A stretch of 64,000 nucleotides of DNA from JBBQUN01 sp963698395 (GTDB lineage: Bacteria; Actinomycetota; Acidimicrobiia; Acidimicrobiales; SZUA-35): positions 248,001 through 312,000 of the forward strand of contig CAVOQQ010000002.1 in NCBI GenBank assembly GCA_963698395.1. The letters run 5' to 3'. A model generated the notes under the pieces. It did not search any database and was not told where the DNA came from. It worked only from the letters and a program-made list of their open reading frames with translations. Shown here in pieces: positions 41,135-49,865 of this stretch; the first letter of the stretch is position 1, and every line of letters begins with the position of its first letter. A program made the position numbers and the translations under genes.

Positions 41135-41533
41135 ATGCGTCGTGTTGCGTTCTCCTCCCGTACCCGCCGTGCTGCACGAGTCGCCGGGCTGGTGTTCGCG
41201 ATGGGCGTCCTCGCCACGTTCGCTGCCGGCTGCGCTGCCGCCGACACGCCGGAGGTCGCCAACGGCGACCCTGTGCTCGAGCAGGGACGTGACCTGTACA
41301 TCCGTCAGTGTTCCTCGTGCCACGGGTCCGACGGTGGTGGCGGGCGGGGCACCAAGTTGAACGAGGGTGTGGTGCTGGCGGCCTACCCGGACATCGCTGA
41401 TCAGATTGCGCTGGTCAGCGAGGGCAAGAACGCCATGCCGGCCTTCGGCGGCCGACTCGACGACGCCGAACTCGATGCTGTCGTTCGCTACACCCGCGAG
41501 GTGCTGGCCGAGTCCGGCGGGTCCGACGGATAG
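41135..41533 (+). CDS. Class I c-type cytochrome, lipoprotein
   Basis: 132 residues. A signal peptide with lipobox (TFAAGCAA) suggests membrane anchoring. The heme motif is CSSCH (residues ~58-62), with the axial Met in KNAMPAFGG. Small monoheme cytochromes carry electrons in respiration. Start at ATG 41135 (GTG 41132 also in frame). Maturation may use the CcdA/TlpA pair at ~5-6.6 kb. The DUF2510 gene converges with it, its stop adjoining at 41534. Confidence 0.88.
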   Translation: MRRVAFSSRTRRAARVAGLVFAMGVLATFAAGCAAADTPEVANGDPVLEQGRDLYIRQCSSCHGSDGGGGRGTKLNEGVVLAAYPDIADQIALVSEGKNAMPAFGGRLDDAELDAVVRYTREVLAESGGSDG

Positions 41534-41797
41534 TCAGAGGGCGATGCGCTTCGCATCCTCGCGACGCTGGTGCGCGGTCGCCCGAGAGAGCACCGACGAC
41601 CCGGCCATCGACTGCTCGTAGGAATCGAGCAGGGCCCTGATCGTTGGTTCGATGGGGCCGAGAAACTCCGAGAGCAGGGGTGCGTCCCGCTCGAGATCGG
41701 TCCACATGGATCCGTTCCAGAAGCGCTCGCGTGAGGGCATGTCGTGTCGGAGATACCAGCCGGGGAGCATGGGTCGAGGATTGGTCGGCGTCGTCAT
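41534..41797 (-). CDS. DUF2510-domain protein
   Basis: 87 residues. The N-terminal MLPGWYLRHDMPSRERFWNGSMWTD is a DUF2510 motif (PGWY...RYW.G..WT), common at the termini of actinobacterial membrane proteins. The remaining part is a helical charged domain (LLDSYEQSMAGS). No membrane helix. Alternative TTG start at 41836 is possible. Function unknown. Confidence 0.6.
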   Translation of the reverse strand: MTTPTNPRPMLPGWYLRHDMPSRERFWNGSMWTDLERDAPLLSEFLGPIEPTIRALLDSYEQSMAGSSVLSRATAHQRREDAKRIAL

Positions 41798-41951
41798 GCG
41801 GGGGATGACGGCGCGTTGGTTCGTGACATTGATCAATTGGTGAGCTCTGCCCAGGGTGACGCCCTCGTTGCTGGCCCGTATGGACTACGGCGCCTGGTCG
41901 ATCGAGGAGCGGACTCGGCGGTCGAGCGCTGCGTTCGTCGAACGCGACGAT

Positions 41952-42015
41952 GGCGCTGTTCTCGGTAGGCGCTGTTCTCGGTAGGCGCTGTCCTCGGTAG
42001 GCGCTGTCATCGGCA
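41952..42015. repeat. 16-bp tandem repeat, four copies
   Basis: Units ggcgctgttctcggta with 0-3 changes, in the 282-bp gap before comM. No gene visible in the gap. Confidence 0.85.
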
Positions 42016-42079
42016 GGCGGTAGTGTTCGAGCCATCGGTGGGTTCGCCCCCTCTTCGTTGCCAACGAACAGGGACACCC

Positions 42080-43594
42080 GTGTTTGCGTGCATACCCACC
42101 GCAGTGGTCGAAGGCGTCAACGGTCTCGCCGTCCACGTCGAAGTCAAGACCGGGCCCGGCATGCCGGGCATGAACATCATCGGCATGCCCGACGTCTCGT
42201 GTCGCGAGGCCACCGATCGGGTGCGAGCGGCCGTGCTCTCCTCTCGACTCGAGTGGCCATCGGCCAAGCTCACCGTCAATCTGTCACCCAGCGGCGTCCG
42301 GAAGACCGGTGCCGGCTTCGACCTCGCCATTGCCCTCGGCATCTTGGTGGTCACCGAGCAATTGACTCCCGAATCGGTTCGCGGCCTCGGTGCGCTCGGT
42401 GAACTCGGGCTCGATGGCTCCCTCCGGCCGGTCACCGGCATGGTGGCGTTGGCCCATGCCGTGCCGGCCGGTCGCGTGATCGTCCCCGATTCCCAAGGCT
42501 CGAGCGTTGCCGCTGTTCGCCCGGGCGAAGCCATTGCCGCTCGATCGCTGCGAGAGGTCTTCGATGCGCTGTCAGGCGAGGGTCCACCGCTTGCGCTGGC
42601 CACCACGAGCCCCCACGATCCATTCGACGACGACCCACGATTGGAACTCGCCGACGTCCGAGGACAGATGCTGGCGCGGCGGGCCATCGAGATCGCCGCT
42701 GCGGGCGGGCATCACCTTCTCATGGTCGGTCCCGCCGGTGCAGGCAAGAGCATGCTCGCGTCACGGCTCCCGGCACTGCTGCCCGATCTCGATCTCGACG
42801 AGGCCGTGGCCGTCACCAAGGTGCATTCGGTCGCGGGCTTGCGCATCCCCGACAGCGGTCTGCTCCGACGGCCTCCGTTCCGAGCACCCCACCACGGCGC
42901 CTCGGCGGTCGCGCTGATCGGTGGCGGTTCGCAAACCATTCGTCCGGGCGAGATCTCGTTGGCCAGCGGTGGCGTGCTCTTCCTCGACGAGATGGGCGAG
43001 TTCCCGGTCGCCGTTCTCGAGGCACTGCGCCAACCACTCGAAGAGGGGGTGGTTCGGGTGGCGAGAGCCCACTCGAGCGCGGTCATGCCTGCCCACTTCC
43101 AGCTGGTGGGAGCCATGAATCCGTGTCCATGTGGGGAGGCACGGCCGGGGCGCTCGTGTCGCTGCAACGACGTCGCCCGCGCTCGCTATGCCCGCCGCCT
43201 GAGTGGACCGCTGCTCGATCGTTTCGATCTGCGAATCGAGGTGGAACCCCCCGATCCGCAGCTGCTGATCGGCACCTCGCCCCACGAGACCACCGAGGTC
43301 GTCGCCCAACGGGTGGCGACCGCGAGGGGCATCGCCCGGTCTCGTGGCTTTCGGTGCAACGCCGAACTTCCCGCCCGAGCCCTCGACGACCTGGCGCCGC
43401 TCACGCCCGACGCCCGCTCACTGGTGGAAGCCACGTTGTTGCGTGGGTTGCTCAGCGGTCGTGGCGTTCGCCGAGTCCGCACGGTTGCTCGGACCGTCGC
43501 CGATCTTGCGGGCTGCGAGGGTCCGATCGACGAGGAATCGATCGCCACCGCGCTCGCCCTCCGGGCAACGCCCTTCTCTGTGGTGGGGGTCTGA
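42080..43594 (+). CDS. comM: YifB/ComM-family Mg chelatase-like AAA+ ATPase
   Basis: 504 residues. N-terminal Lon-substrate-like domain (GPGMPGMNIIGMPD, VNLSPSGVRKTGAGFDLAIAL), AAA+ core with Walker A LLMVGPAGAGKSMLASRLP and Walker B GGVLFLDEMGEFP, zinc cysteines in MNPCPCGEARPGRSCRC and C-terminal chelatase-like region. ComM acts as a branch-migration helicase during natural transformation. GTG start at 42080 with aggga upstream. dprA overlaps it by one base. Confidence 0.94.
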   Translation: MFACIPTAVVEGVNGLAVHVEVKTGPGMPGMNIIGMPDVSCREATDRVRAAVLSSRLEWPSAKLTVNLSPSGVRKTGAGFDLAIALGILVVTEQLTPESVRGLGALGELGLDGSLRPVTGMVALAHAVPAGRVIVPDSQGSSVAAVRPGEAIAARSLREVFDALSGEGPPLALATTSPHDPFDDDPRLELADVRGQMLARRAIEIAAAGGHHLLMVGPAGAGKSMLASRLPALLPDLDLDEAVAVTKVHSVAGLRIPDSGLLRRPPFRAPHHGASAVALIGGGSQTIRPGEISLASGGVLFLDEMGEFPVAVLEALRQPLEEGVVRVARAHSSAVMPAHFQLVGAMNPCPCGEARPGRSCRCNDVARARYARRLSGPLLDRFDLRIEVEPPDPQLLIGTSPHETTEVVAQRVATARGIARSRGFRCNAELPARALDDLAPLTPDARSLVEATLLRGLLSGRGVRRVRTVARTVADLAGCEGPIDEESIATALALRATPFSVVGV

Positions 43595-44784
43595 TGTCGA
43601 CGACGACGCCGGTCTCCGGCAGCGAACGAGCCGCTCGTGTCGCGCTCTCGCAGCTCGACGGCGTCGGTCCGGCCCGACTCGCCTGGCTGATGGCGCAGCG
43701 ATCGGCCGAAGCAACCTTCGACGGGCTCTGCCGGGGAACGCTGCCCGAAGACGACGGCGCCGCACCTCGCGGCGTCTCCGCCCGGGCGGTCCTCGCCTGG
43801 CAGGAGGCGGCCCGACGCCTCGATCCCGACCGTGTGTTGGCCAACCACCTCGAGGCCGGCATCGAGGTGCTGATTCCGGGCGACACGCAGTGGCCGTTCG
43901 ACCATGACCCCGAGCCACCTTCGGTCCTCTACGTCTGGGGCGACGCCTCTCGCCTGCGTGCTCGGCCGGCCGTGGCCATCGTCGGAACTCGCCGGTGCAC
44001 CGATCTCGGTCGCACCATCGCAAGCGATCTCGGCGCCGAGCTGGCTGCCGCCGGCATCGACGTCATCAGTGGCCTCGCACTCGGCATCGACGGCGCGGCG
44101 CATGCCGGCACGCTGCGCTCCGGAGCGTCGAACGATCCTGGCCTCGGCGTGCCCCTGGCCGTGGTCGCCAATGGTCTCGACCGCGTGTCGCCGCGCTTTC
44201 ATCGGGCGCTGACCGAGCGGGTCGCAGTCCGGGGCGCAGTGGTGAGCGAGGCGCCGCTCGGCACCAACGGCGATCGATGGCGCTTCCCGGCCCGAAACCG
44301 ACTGATCGCCGGGCTGAGCGACGCCGTCATCGTGGTCGAGAGCCATGCCGAAGGGGGAGCGTTGATCACCGTCGACGAGGCAATCGAACGGGGGGTGCCG
44401 GTGATGGCGGTGCCCGGCTCGATCCGATCCGCTGCCTCCGTCGGCACGAACCGCCTGCTGGCCGAAGGAGCCGTGCCGCTGTGCACCGTCGACGACGTGC
44501 TCACCCTGCTCGATCTGCGAGCCCCATCGCCGGTCGAGCAGGGTCGGCTCTTCGCCGACGCGCCCTCGGACGACGATCATGCCGAATCGGGCGATCCGCT
44601 TGCCGAAACCGTGCTCGCCGAGCTGGCGACGGGTTCGGCCTCGATCGACTCGCTGGTGCGGGTCAGCAACGCTTCGCTCGCCGAGGTCATCGTGACGGTG
44701 CAACGCCTTGCGGTGCTCGGGCAGGTGACCCAGGTCGGGTCCACCGTCTCGTTGGCGATCGAAGCCGGCCGCTCACCGAGATAG
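43594..44784 (+). CDS. dprA: DNA processing protein DprA
   Basis: 396 residues, the RecA loader on incoming single-stranded DNA. N-terminal helix region with GVGPARLAWLMAQ, Rossmann-like core with PAVAIVGTRRCTDLGR, VISGLALGIDGAAHAGTL, VVANGLDRVSPRFHR and RWRFPARNRLIAGLSDAVIVVES; C-terminal winged helix. Typical comM-dprA pairing suggests competence-like capacity or recombination, not proof of it. An N-terminal TGA/ATG overlap (TGATG) couples it to comM. Confidence 0.95.
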   Translation: MSTTTPVSGSERAARVALSQLDGVGPARLAWLMAQRSAEATFDGLCRGTLPEDDGAAPRGVSARAVLAWQEAARRLDPDRVLANHLEAGIEVLIPGDTQWPFDHDPEPPSVLYVWGDASRLRARPAVAIVGTRRCTDLGRTIASDLGAELAAAGIDVISGLALGIDGAAHAGTLRSGASNDPGLGVPLAVVANGLDRVSPRFHRALTERVAVRGAVVSEAPLGTNGDRWRFPARNRLIAGLSDAVIVVESHAEGGALITVDEAIERGVPVMAVPGSIRSAASVGTNRLLAEGAVPLCTVDDVLTLLDLRAPSPVEQGRLFADAPSDDDHAESGDPLAETVLAELATGSASIDSLVRVSNASLAEVIVTVQRLAVLGQVTQVGSTVSLAIEAGRSPR

Positions 44785-45052
44785 GTTGCAGACCGTGACC
44801 ACTGCTGCCCATGCCCGCTATCTCGAAGCCCTTGGATTCACGCACGTCGGTGCCGACAAGCATGAGAAGCGGCCCGAGATCACGGTCATTCCCGATCAGC
44901 CAGCGGTCGAGACGTCAACAAATACACAAATCCTTTCGCCAAAGACTCACAAAGAGTGGTCAAGTACCGACGGAGAGTGGGAGCGATTGCTTCAGGGGGT
45001 AACCCGGGGCAACGCAACGACATCTGGAGGTCCACACACCTTGGCGGGAGAC
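44785..45052 (+). other. 268-bp gap or N-terminal extension of the sigma factor
   Basis: Open in frame with the sigma gene. The first 35 codons are GC3-rich and coding-like (YLEALGFTHVGADKH), but bases ~44914-44970 are A/T-rich with poor codons and probably hold the promoter. No recognised motif. Confidence 0.4.
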
Positions 45053-45829
45053 GTGGCGAGTATCGAAACCGAAACCGACCTGGCAGCAGTCTGGCAGCGG
45101 TACAAACAAACCAACGAACAGGCCGACCGCGACCAGCTGATCGTGTATTACGCGCCATTGGTCAAGTTCGTCGCCTCGCGTATCGCCGCGGGTCTGCCCC
45201 AGAATGTCGACCAGGCCGACCTGGTCAGCTACGGCATGTTCGGTCTGATCGATGCGATCACGAAGTTCGACCTCGAACGTGGGTTCAAGTTCGAGACGTA
45301 CGCCATCTCGCGTATCAAGGGCGCGGTGCTCGACGAGCTTCGATCCATCGATTGGGTCCCGCGTTCGGTGCGTGCGAAGGCGAAATCGGTCGAACGGGCG
45401 ATGGCCAAGCTCGAGTCGGAGAACCATCGCGCCCCGACCGACGAGGAGATCGCAGCCGAACTGGGCATGAGCGATCAGCAGCTGACCAACATCTACAACC
45501 AGATCTCCAGCCTCGGCCTCGTCGCTCTCGACGAGATGCTCGGCGGTGGTGGCGATTCGATGACCTTCGGTGACACCCTTGCCGATCGCCATGACGGTCC
45601 GGGAGGCGTGTACGAGCGGGTCGAGATGCGCCAAACGCTTGCCGATGCCGTCAACCGCATGGGTGAGCGAGAAAAGATCGTGCTCACGCTCTACTACTAC
45701 GAGAGCCTGACCCTCGCCGAAATCGGCAAGGTCCTCGGGGTGACCGAGAGTCGGGTCTGTCAGATCCACACCAAGGCCGTGCTGCAGCTGCGCTCGAAGC
45801 TGACGGCCACCGAGCGCGAAGGCGTCTGA
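45053..45829 (+). CDS. FliA/WhiG-type sigma factor
   Basis: Sigma-70 family, group 3 (sigma28-like). From the GTG at 45053 it has 258 residues, close to the family norm: region 2 (LAAVWQRYKQT ... VKFVASRIAAGLP, DLVSYGMFGLIDAITKFD), region 3 and region 4 (LTLAEIGKVLGVTESRVCQIH). WhiG in Streptomyces controls sporulation; in others FliA controls motility. The frame stays open back to 44786, but that segment turns A/T-rich after 35 codons and has no ribosome site for the early starts. Other starts are TTG 45041 and GTG 44795. Position between dprA and rpsB matches actinobacterial whiG. Confidence 0.85.
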   Translation: MASIETETDLAAVWQRYKQTNEQADRDQLIVYYAPLVKFVASRIAAGLPQNVDQADLVSYGMFGLIDAITKFDLERGFKFETYAISRIKGAVLDELRSIDWVPRSVRAKAKSVERAMAKLESENHRAPTDEEIAAELGMSDQQLTNIYNQISSLGLVALDEMLGGGGDSMTFGDTLADRHDGPGGVYERVEMRQTLADAVNRMGEREKIVLTLYYYESLTLAEIGKVLGVTESRVCQIHTKAVLQLRSKLTATEREGV

Positions 45830-45982
45830 TCGTTTCCGACGGTCATCGGCGCCGTCGCCCGCAGCCATCCGCCCCTCCACAACCAGACCCCGGCCTCCTC
45901 CTGCCGGCAACACTTCCCCCAACCTGCTCCTTCCCCCACATGAGAGCGTTCGGCCCCGGGCCGAATCGACGGAAGTGGCGTC

Positions 45983-47629
45983 ATGGGTGTTGTTGGTCCG
46001 AAGGGGTGGCAGGGAATCCGCCAAGGGTCTTGGTCGGTGCGGCTACGCGTGCTGGTCCTGGCGCTGGTGGTCGCTGCGTCGGTCGTCTGGAACGCCGACC
46101 CGGCTGCCGGCGGTGGTGATGGTTGGTTGGTGCCGGTCGATGCCGAGGTCGTCGATCCGTTTCGACCGCCGGCCAATCGGTATGCGGCGGGCAATCGCGG
46201 CATCGAGTTCGCCACGGCAACGGGTGATCCGGTGCGAGCGGTCGAAGCGGGGCGGGTCGTCTTCGCCGGCGCTGTGGGGCATTCGCTGTTCGTCACCATC
46301 GATCACGGCAACGGACTTCGATCGACCTCGGCCTACCTCGATGCGATCCTCGTCGTCCGAGGTCAACAGGTCCGCCGCGGCGACCTGATTGCCCGAGCGT
46401 CACCTGGCTTCCATCTGACGGCTCGGCTGGGCGAGGCCTACGTCGACCCCGCACTGCTGTTCGCCGGTGCCGAGGTGATGCTGGCGCTCGTCGAAGGGCC
46501 GACGACGCCGGCTGCTCCCCGTGGCGTGGCGGCGGAAACGGCCCGAGATTGGGGTGGTGTCGGCTTCAGAGGTTTGATCAGGCTGGTCGGCAACACCCTC
46601 GATCTCTCCGAGCTCGTCGCCCTCGGGGGTGAGGCCGGCAGACGTTGGAGGGAACAAGACTGTGCGTCGGGTGCTGGTGGCGACGGCGCTGCTGGTGGCG
46701 GCGCTGTGGACCAGGGTGCAGCGGACGTGGTCAGGCCGCCTGGGGATGGCCGACTGCTGATCCAGGTCGGCGGGCTCGGCTCCTCGAGCGACGATTCCTC
46801 GATCGGCGATCTCGATGCCCTTGCGTTGGGCTATGACCCGAACGACGTCGTCGGCTTCTCCTACGCCGGTGGCTGCACCCCGTCGCCATTCGGCGTCGAT
46901 GGTGTGACGGGTGACGACGCCCTCGGTGCGCGGCTGGGGACGCAGCCTTATCAACCCGAACACACCTACGCCGACGTCGATCGGGCGGCGGGGTATCTCG
47001 CCGATCTGATCGAGGCGGCAGCGGTCGAGCGACCAGGACGGCCGATCGATGTCGCCGCCCATAGCCTTGGGGGCGTCGTGGCTCGGCGAGCGTTGGAGAT
47101 CTTGGTCGGTCGCCCCGGAGCGGAGTTGCCCTCCACCGTCGTCACGATCGGTTCACCACATCAGGGAGTCGAATTGGCCGATGCCGCCCTGGCGGCAGCA
47201 CCCGGATCGCTGGCGGCGAAGGCGCTCGACCGCTTGGCTCCGACCTCGGCGGTGTGGGACGCCATTTCGGTGGCGCAGGTCGCAACGGCAGGGCCACTCG
47301 CTCTTGGCGAGCCGGCGCCGCCCCCCGATGGCGTCCGCGTGGTCTCGATCGGTGGGGCGACCGACCTGATCGTGCCCCTCTCGTCGACCTGGTGGGACGG
47401 GGCGACCAACATCGTGGTGCCCGCCGGCTTCGACGACGCACCGGAGCTCCATGGTGAACTGCCCGGCCTGGCGATCGTGGAGGACGAGTTCGGCCGTGCG
47501 ATCACCGGCCGGCGGCCGGCGTGTCAGTCGCTCGCAGCCCATCTCGCCGGGATCACACGCTCGGGCATCATCCAGGAAGCCGAGGACCTCGTTGCGCTCG
47601 GTATCGGAATCCTTTCGCTCGTCGATTGA
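45983..47629 (+). CDS. Fusion of degenerate M23/LytM domain and lipase-like hydrolase
   Basis: 548 residues, exported (signal helix VLVLALVVAASVVWNADPAAGG). Residues ~40-165 follow the M23 fold (PVDAEVVDPFRPPANRYAAGNRGIEF, VRAVEAGRVVFAGAVG) but the zinc ligands are changed: Asn replaces the first His (GNRGIEF) and FHLTARLG replaces the HxH motif. So it is unlikely to cut peptidoglycan. A second half from ~260 is alpha/beta hydrolase with nucleophile VAAHSLGGVVARR and a late His in ELHGEL-type segment. Combination is unusual. The LytM part may bind cell wall as EnvC-type activators do. Confidence 0.7.
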   Translation: MGVVGPKGWQGIRQGSWSVRLRVLVLALVVAASVVWNADPAAGGGDGWLVPVDAEVVDPFRPPANRYAAGNRGIEFATATGDPVRAVEAGRVVFAGAVGHSLFVTIDHGNGLRSTSAYLDAILVVRGQQVRRGDLIARASPGFHLTARLGEAYVDPALLFAGAEVMLALVEGPTTPAAPRGVAAETARDWGGVGFRGLIRLVGNTLDLSELVALGGEAGRRWREQDCASGAGGDGAAGGGAVDQGAADVVRPPGDGRLLIQVGGLGSSSDDSSIGDLDALALGYDPNDVVGFSYAGGCTPSPFGVDGVTGDDALGARLGTQPYQPEHTYADVDRAAGYLADLIEAAAVERPGRPIDVAAHSLGGVVARRALEILVGRPGAELPSTVVTIGSPHQGVELADAALAAAPGSLAAKALDRLAPTSAVWDAISVAQVATAGPLALGEPAPPPDGVRVVSIGGATDLIVPLSSTWWDGATNIVVPAGFDDAPELHGELPGLAIVEDEFGRAITGRRPACQSLAAHLAGITRSGIIQEAEDLVALGIGILSLVD

Positions 47630-47798
47630 GGCCGCGAGCGGCTCCGCAGCAGGGCTCGAGTGAGGTTCAGGTGGTCGTGCCGATAGGCTGCCAGTTCGGT
47701 CTGGAACGTCCCGATCGTTTTCACCTGCAGATGGTGCACATCCACGGTCACGCTTCGGCGTGCAACACCATCTGTTCTCTCAACCGGAGGAATACCAC

Positions 47799-48804
47799 GT
47801 GACTGCAGTCGTCACCATGAAGCAGCTCCTCGACGCTGGCGTGCATTTTGGCCACCAGACCCGTCGTTGGAACCCGAAGATGAAGCGGTTCATCCACGGC
47901 GAGCGTGGGGGCATCTACGTCCTCGACCTCGTCCAGACCCTCGAGCGGCATCGAGAAGGCCTACATCTTCGTCCGCGACACCGTCGCCGAAGGCGGCACC
48001 GTGCTCTTCGTCGGCACCAAGAAGCAGGCCCAGGAGCCCATCAAGCGCCACGCCCAGTCGGTCGGCATGCCCTACGTCAACCAGCGATGGCTCGGTGGCA
48101 TGCTCACCAACTACCAGACCATCTCCAAGCGCGTGTCGAAGCTCGTCGAGTACGAGCGCATGCGCGCCGCCGGCGAGTTCGAGCAGATGCCCAAGAAGGA
48201 AGCCCTGCTCTACACCCGTGAGCTCGAGAAGCTCGACCGCAACATCGGCGGTATCAAGACCATGGCGAAGTCGCCCGACGTCGTGTTCATCATGGACACC
48301 ATCAAGGAACACATCGCGGTCACCGAGGCTCGCAAGCTGAACATCCCGATCGTGGCCGTCGTCGACACCAACGTCGACCCCGACCTCATCACCTTCCCGA
48401 TCCCGGGCAACGACGACGCCATTCGTTCGGCCGAGCTCATGACCCGCGTGATCGCCGAGGCCATCGCCGAAGGCAAGATGATGTACGCCTCCAAGCACGG
48501 CGTGCCGACCGCTCCGGTCGAAGTCGCCGAGCGCACCCCCGAAGAAGAGGCCGAGTTCGCCGCTCGCCAAGAAGCTGCCCGCGCTGCTGCCGCTGCCGAA
48601 GCCGCCGCTCGCGAAGCCCGTCTCGCTGCTGCCCAGGCCGCCGAAGCGGCCGAGGCCGAAGAGGCTGCGGCTGCTGCGCCCGCCGAGGCTCCTGCTGCTG
48701 AGGCGCCCGCTGCCGAGGCGGCATCGGACACCGCAGGCGACGACACCGCAGCCGACGACACCGCAGGCGACGACACAGCATCCGACGACACAGCCGAGAG
48801 CTGA
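47799..48804 (+). CDS. rpsB: 30S ribosomal protein S2 (frameshift in sequence)
   Basis: The product begins VTAVVTMKQLLDAGVHFGHQTRRWNPKMKRFI and, in the next frame, continues IEKAYIFVRDTVAEGGTVLFVG. The two join if one base is removed at ~47947 (gagcggcatc for gagcgcatc). With that correction the S2 has 334 residues including a long Ala/Glu/Asp-rich tail. S2 is essential, so this is most likely a sequence error. GTG start at 47799 with ggagg upstream. The gap before (47630-47798) carries no gene. Confidence 0.93.
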
Positions 48805-48843
48805 TCCGTCCCGCTTTCACCAACCACTCGAAAGGAACGTTCA

Positions 48844-49623
48844 ATGGCTGATTTCAGCGCGAAAGACGTGCAAGAACTCCGGAAGTCGACCGGCGCCGGC
48901 ATGATGGACGCCAAGCGTGCGCTCGTCGACGCCGAAGGAGACTTCGACGGCGCCGTGCAGATTCTTCGTGAGAAGGGCCTGGCCAAGGCGGCCACTCGAT
49001 CTGACCGCGAGAACGCCGAGGGCGTCATCGCCATCGCCCAAGACGACACCGGTGCGGCCCTGGTGCAGCTCAAGTCCGAGACCGACTTCTCCGCCAAGTC
49101 CGACGCCTTCCAGGCGCTGGTCCAGGAACTGGCCGACCTCGTACTGGCCAAGGGTCCCGAGGCCGTGGCCGAGAAGCAGGAGGCCATCGAAGACCTCAAG
49201 CTGGTCATCAAGGAGAACATCGAGATCGGCACCGTCGAGCGCTATGCGGCGGCCGATGGCAAGTCCATCGATGCCTACCTCCATGGCGGCGGTCGGGCCG
49301 GAGTCCTCGTCGAGGGCGAGGGTGTCGACGCCGACACGCTGCACGAAGTGGCGCTCAACGTCGCCTTCGCCAAGCCGCGCTACCTCAGCCGTGAGGAAGT
49401 CCCGGCCGACGAGGTCGCAAAGGAGCGCGCTGCGCTGCTCGAGATCACCAAGAGCGAGGGCAAGCCCGAAGCTGCGTGGGAGAAGATCGTCGACGGCCGG
49501 ATCAATTCGTGGTTTGCCGAGAGCGTGCTGCTCGAGCAGGGCGTGCTCGGTGAGAAGGAAACCGTGGCCCAGCGCATCGGCAACGGAACGATCACTCGGT
49601 TCGTCCTCGCCGTCATCGGTTGA
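48844..49623 (+). CDS. tsf: Elongation factor Ts
   Basis: 259 residues. N-terminal UBA-like helix bundle AKDVQELRKSTGAGMMDAKRAL, then core with TDFSAKSDAFQALVQELADLVLAKGP. Exchanges GDP for GTP on EF-Tu. Same operon as rpsB (39-bp gap). Some residues in the coiled-coil subdomain differ, as usual for Actinobacteria. Confidence 0.96.
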   Translation: MADFSAKDVQELRKSTGAGMMDAKRALVDAEGDFDGAVQILREKGLAKAATRSDRENAEGVIAIAQDDTGAALVQLKSETDFSAKSDAFQALVQELADLVLAKGPEAVAEKQEAIEDLKLVIKENIEIGTVERYAAADGKSIDAYLHGGGRAGVLVEGEGVDADTLHEVALNVAFAKPRYLSREEVPADEVAKERAALLEITKSEGKPEAAWEKIVDGRINSWFAESVLLEQGVLGEKETVAQRIGNGTITRFVLAVIG

Positions 49624-49668
49624 TCGAACCCGGGCTCGCCGTTTGCCAACCCACCAGGCACGGTGTTC

Positions 49669-49760
49669 GTGAGCAAGGGGCTCGTGAGCAAGGGGCTCGT
49701 GAGCAAGGGCTCGAGAGCACGGTGCTCGTGAACATGAAGCCCCGTGAACGTGAAGCCGAT
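49669..49760. repeat. 15-bp tandem repeat gtgagcaaggggctc and degenerate copies
   Basis: Two exact and one 14-bp copy, followed by three diverged copies. Lies between tsf and pyrH. Confidence 0.8.
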
Positions 49761-49789
49761 GAGCAATAGTCGGCGTCGGTGAAACCGAA

Positions 49790-49822
49790 CGAGCCCCGGG
49801 CGCTAGCCTCGCCCGGGGCTCG
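49790..49822 (+). terminator. 13-bp hairpin before pyrH
   Basis: Arms gagccccgggcg/cgcccggggctc plus a flanking c-g pair, loop ctagcct. Very stable; no T-run. May separate rpsB-tsf from pyrH, or attenuate the latter. Confidence 0.6.
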
Positions 49823-49865
49823 GTCGCGTCTCGGCCCTCCCCGTCCCACATTCGAAGGAGCACGT

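Noticed and set aside
41952..42015. CRISPR array
   Set aside because: Units are directly adjacent 16-mers with no spacers; no cas genes in the window.
47799..48804. Programmed frameshifting in rpsB
   Set aside because: No slippery heptamer or stop-dependent signal at the site, and infB and truB show the same kind of single-base lesion.
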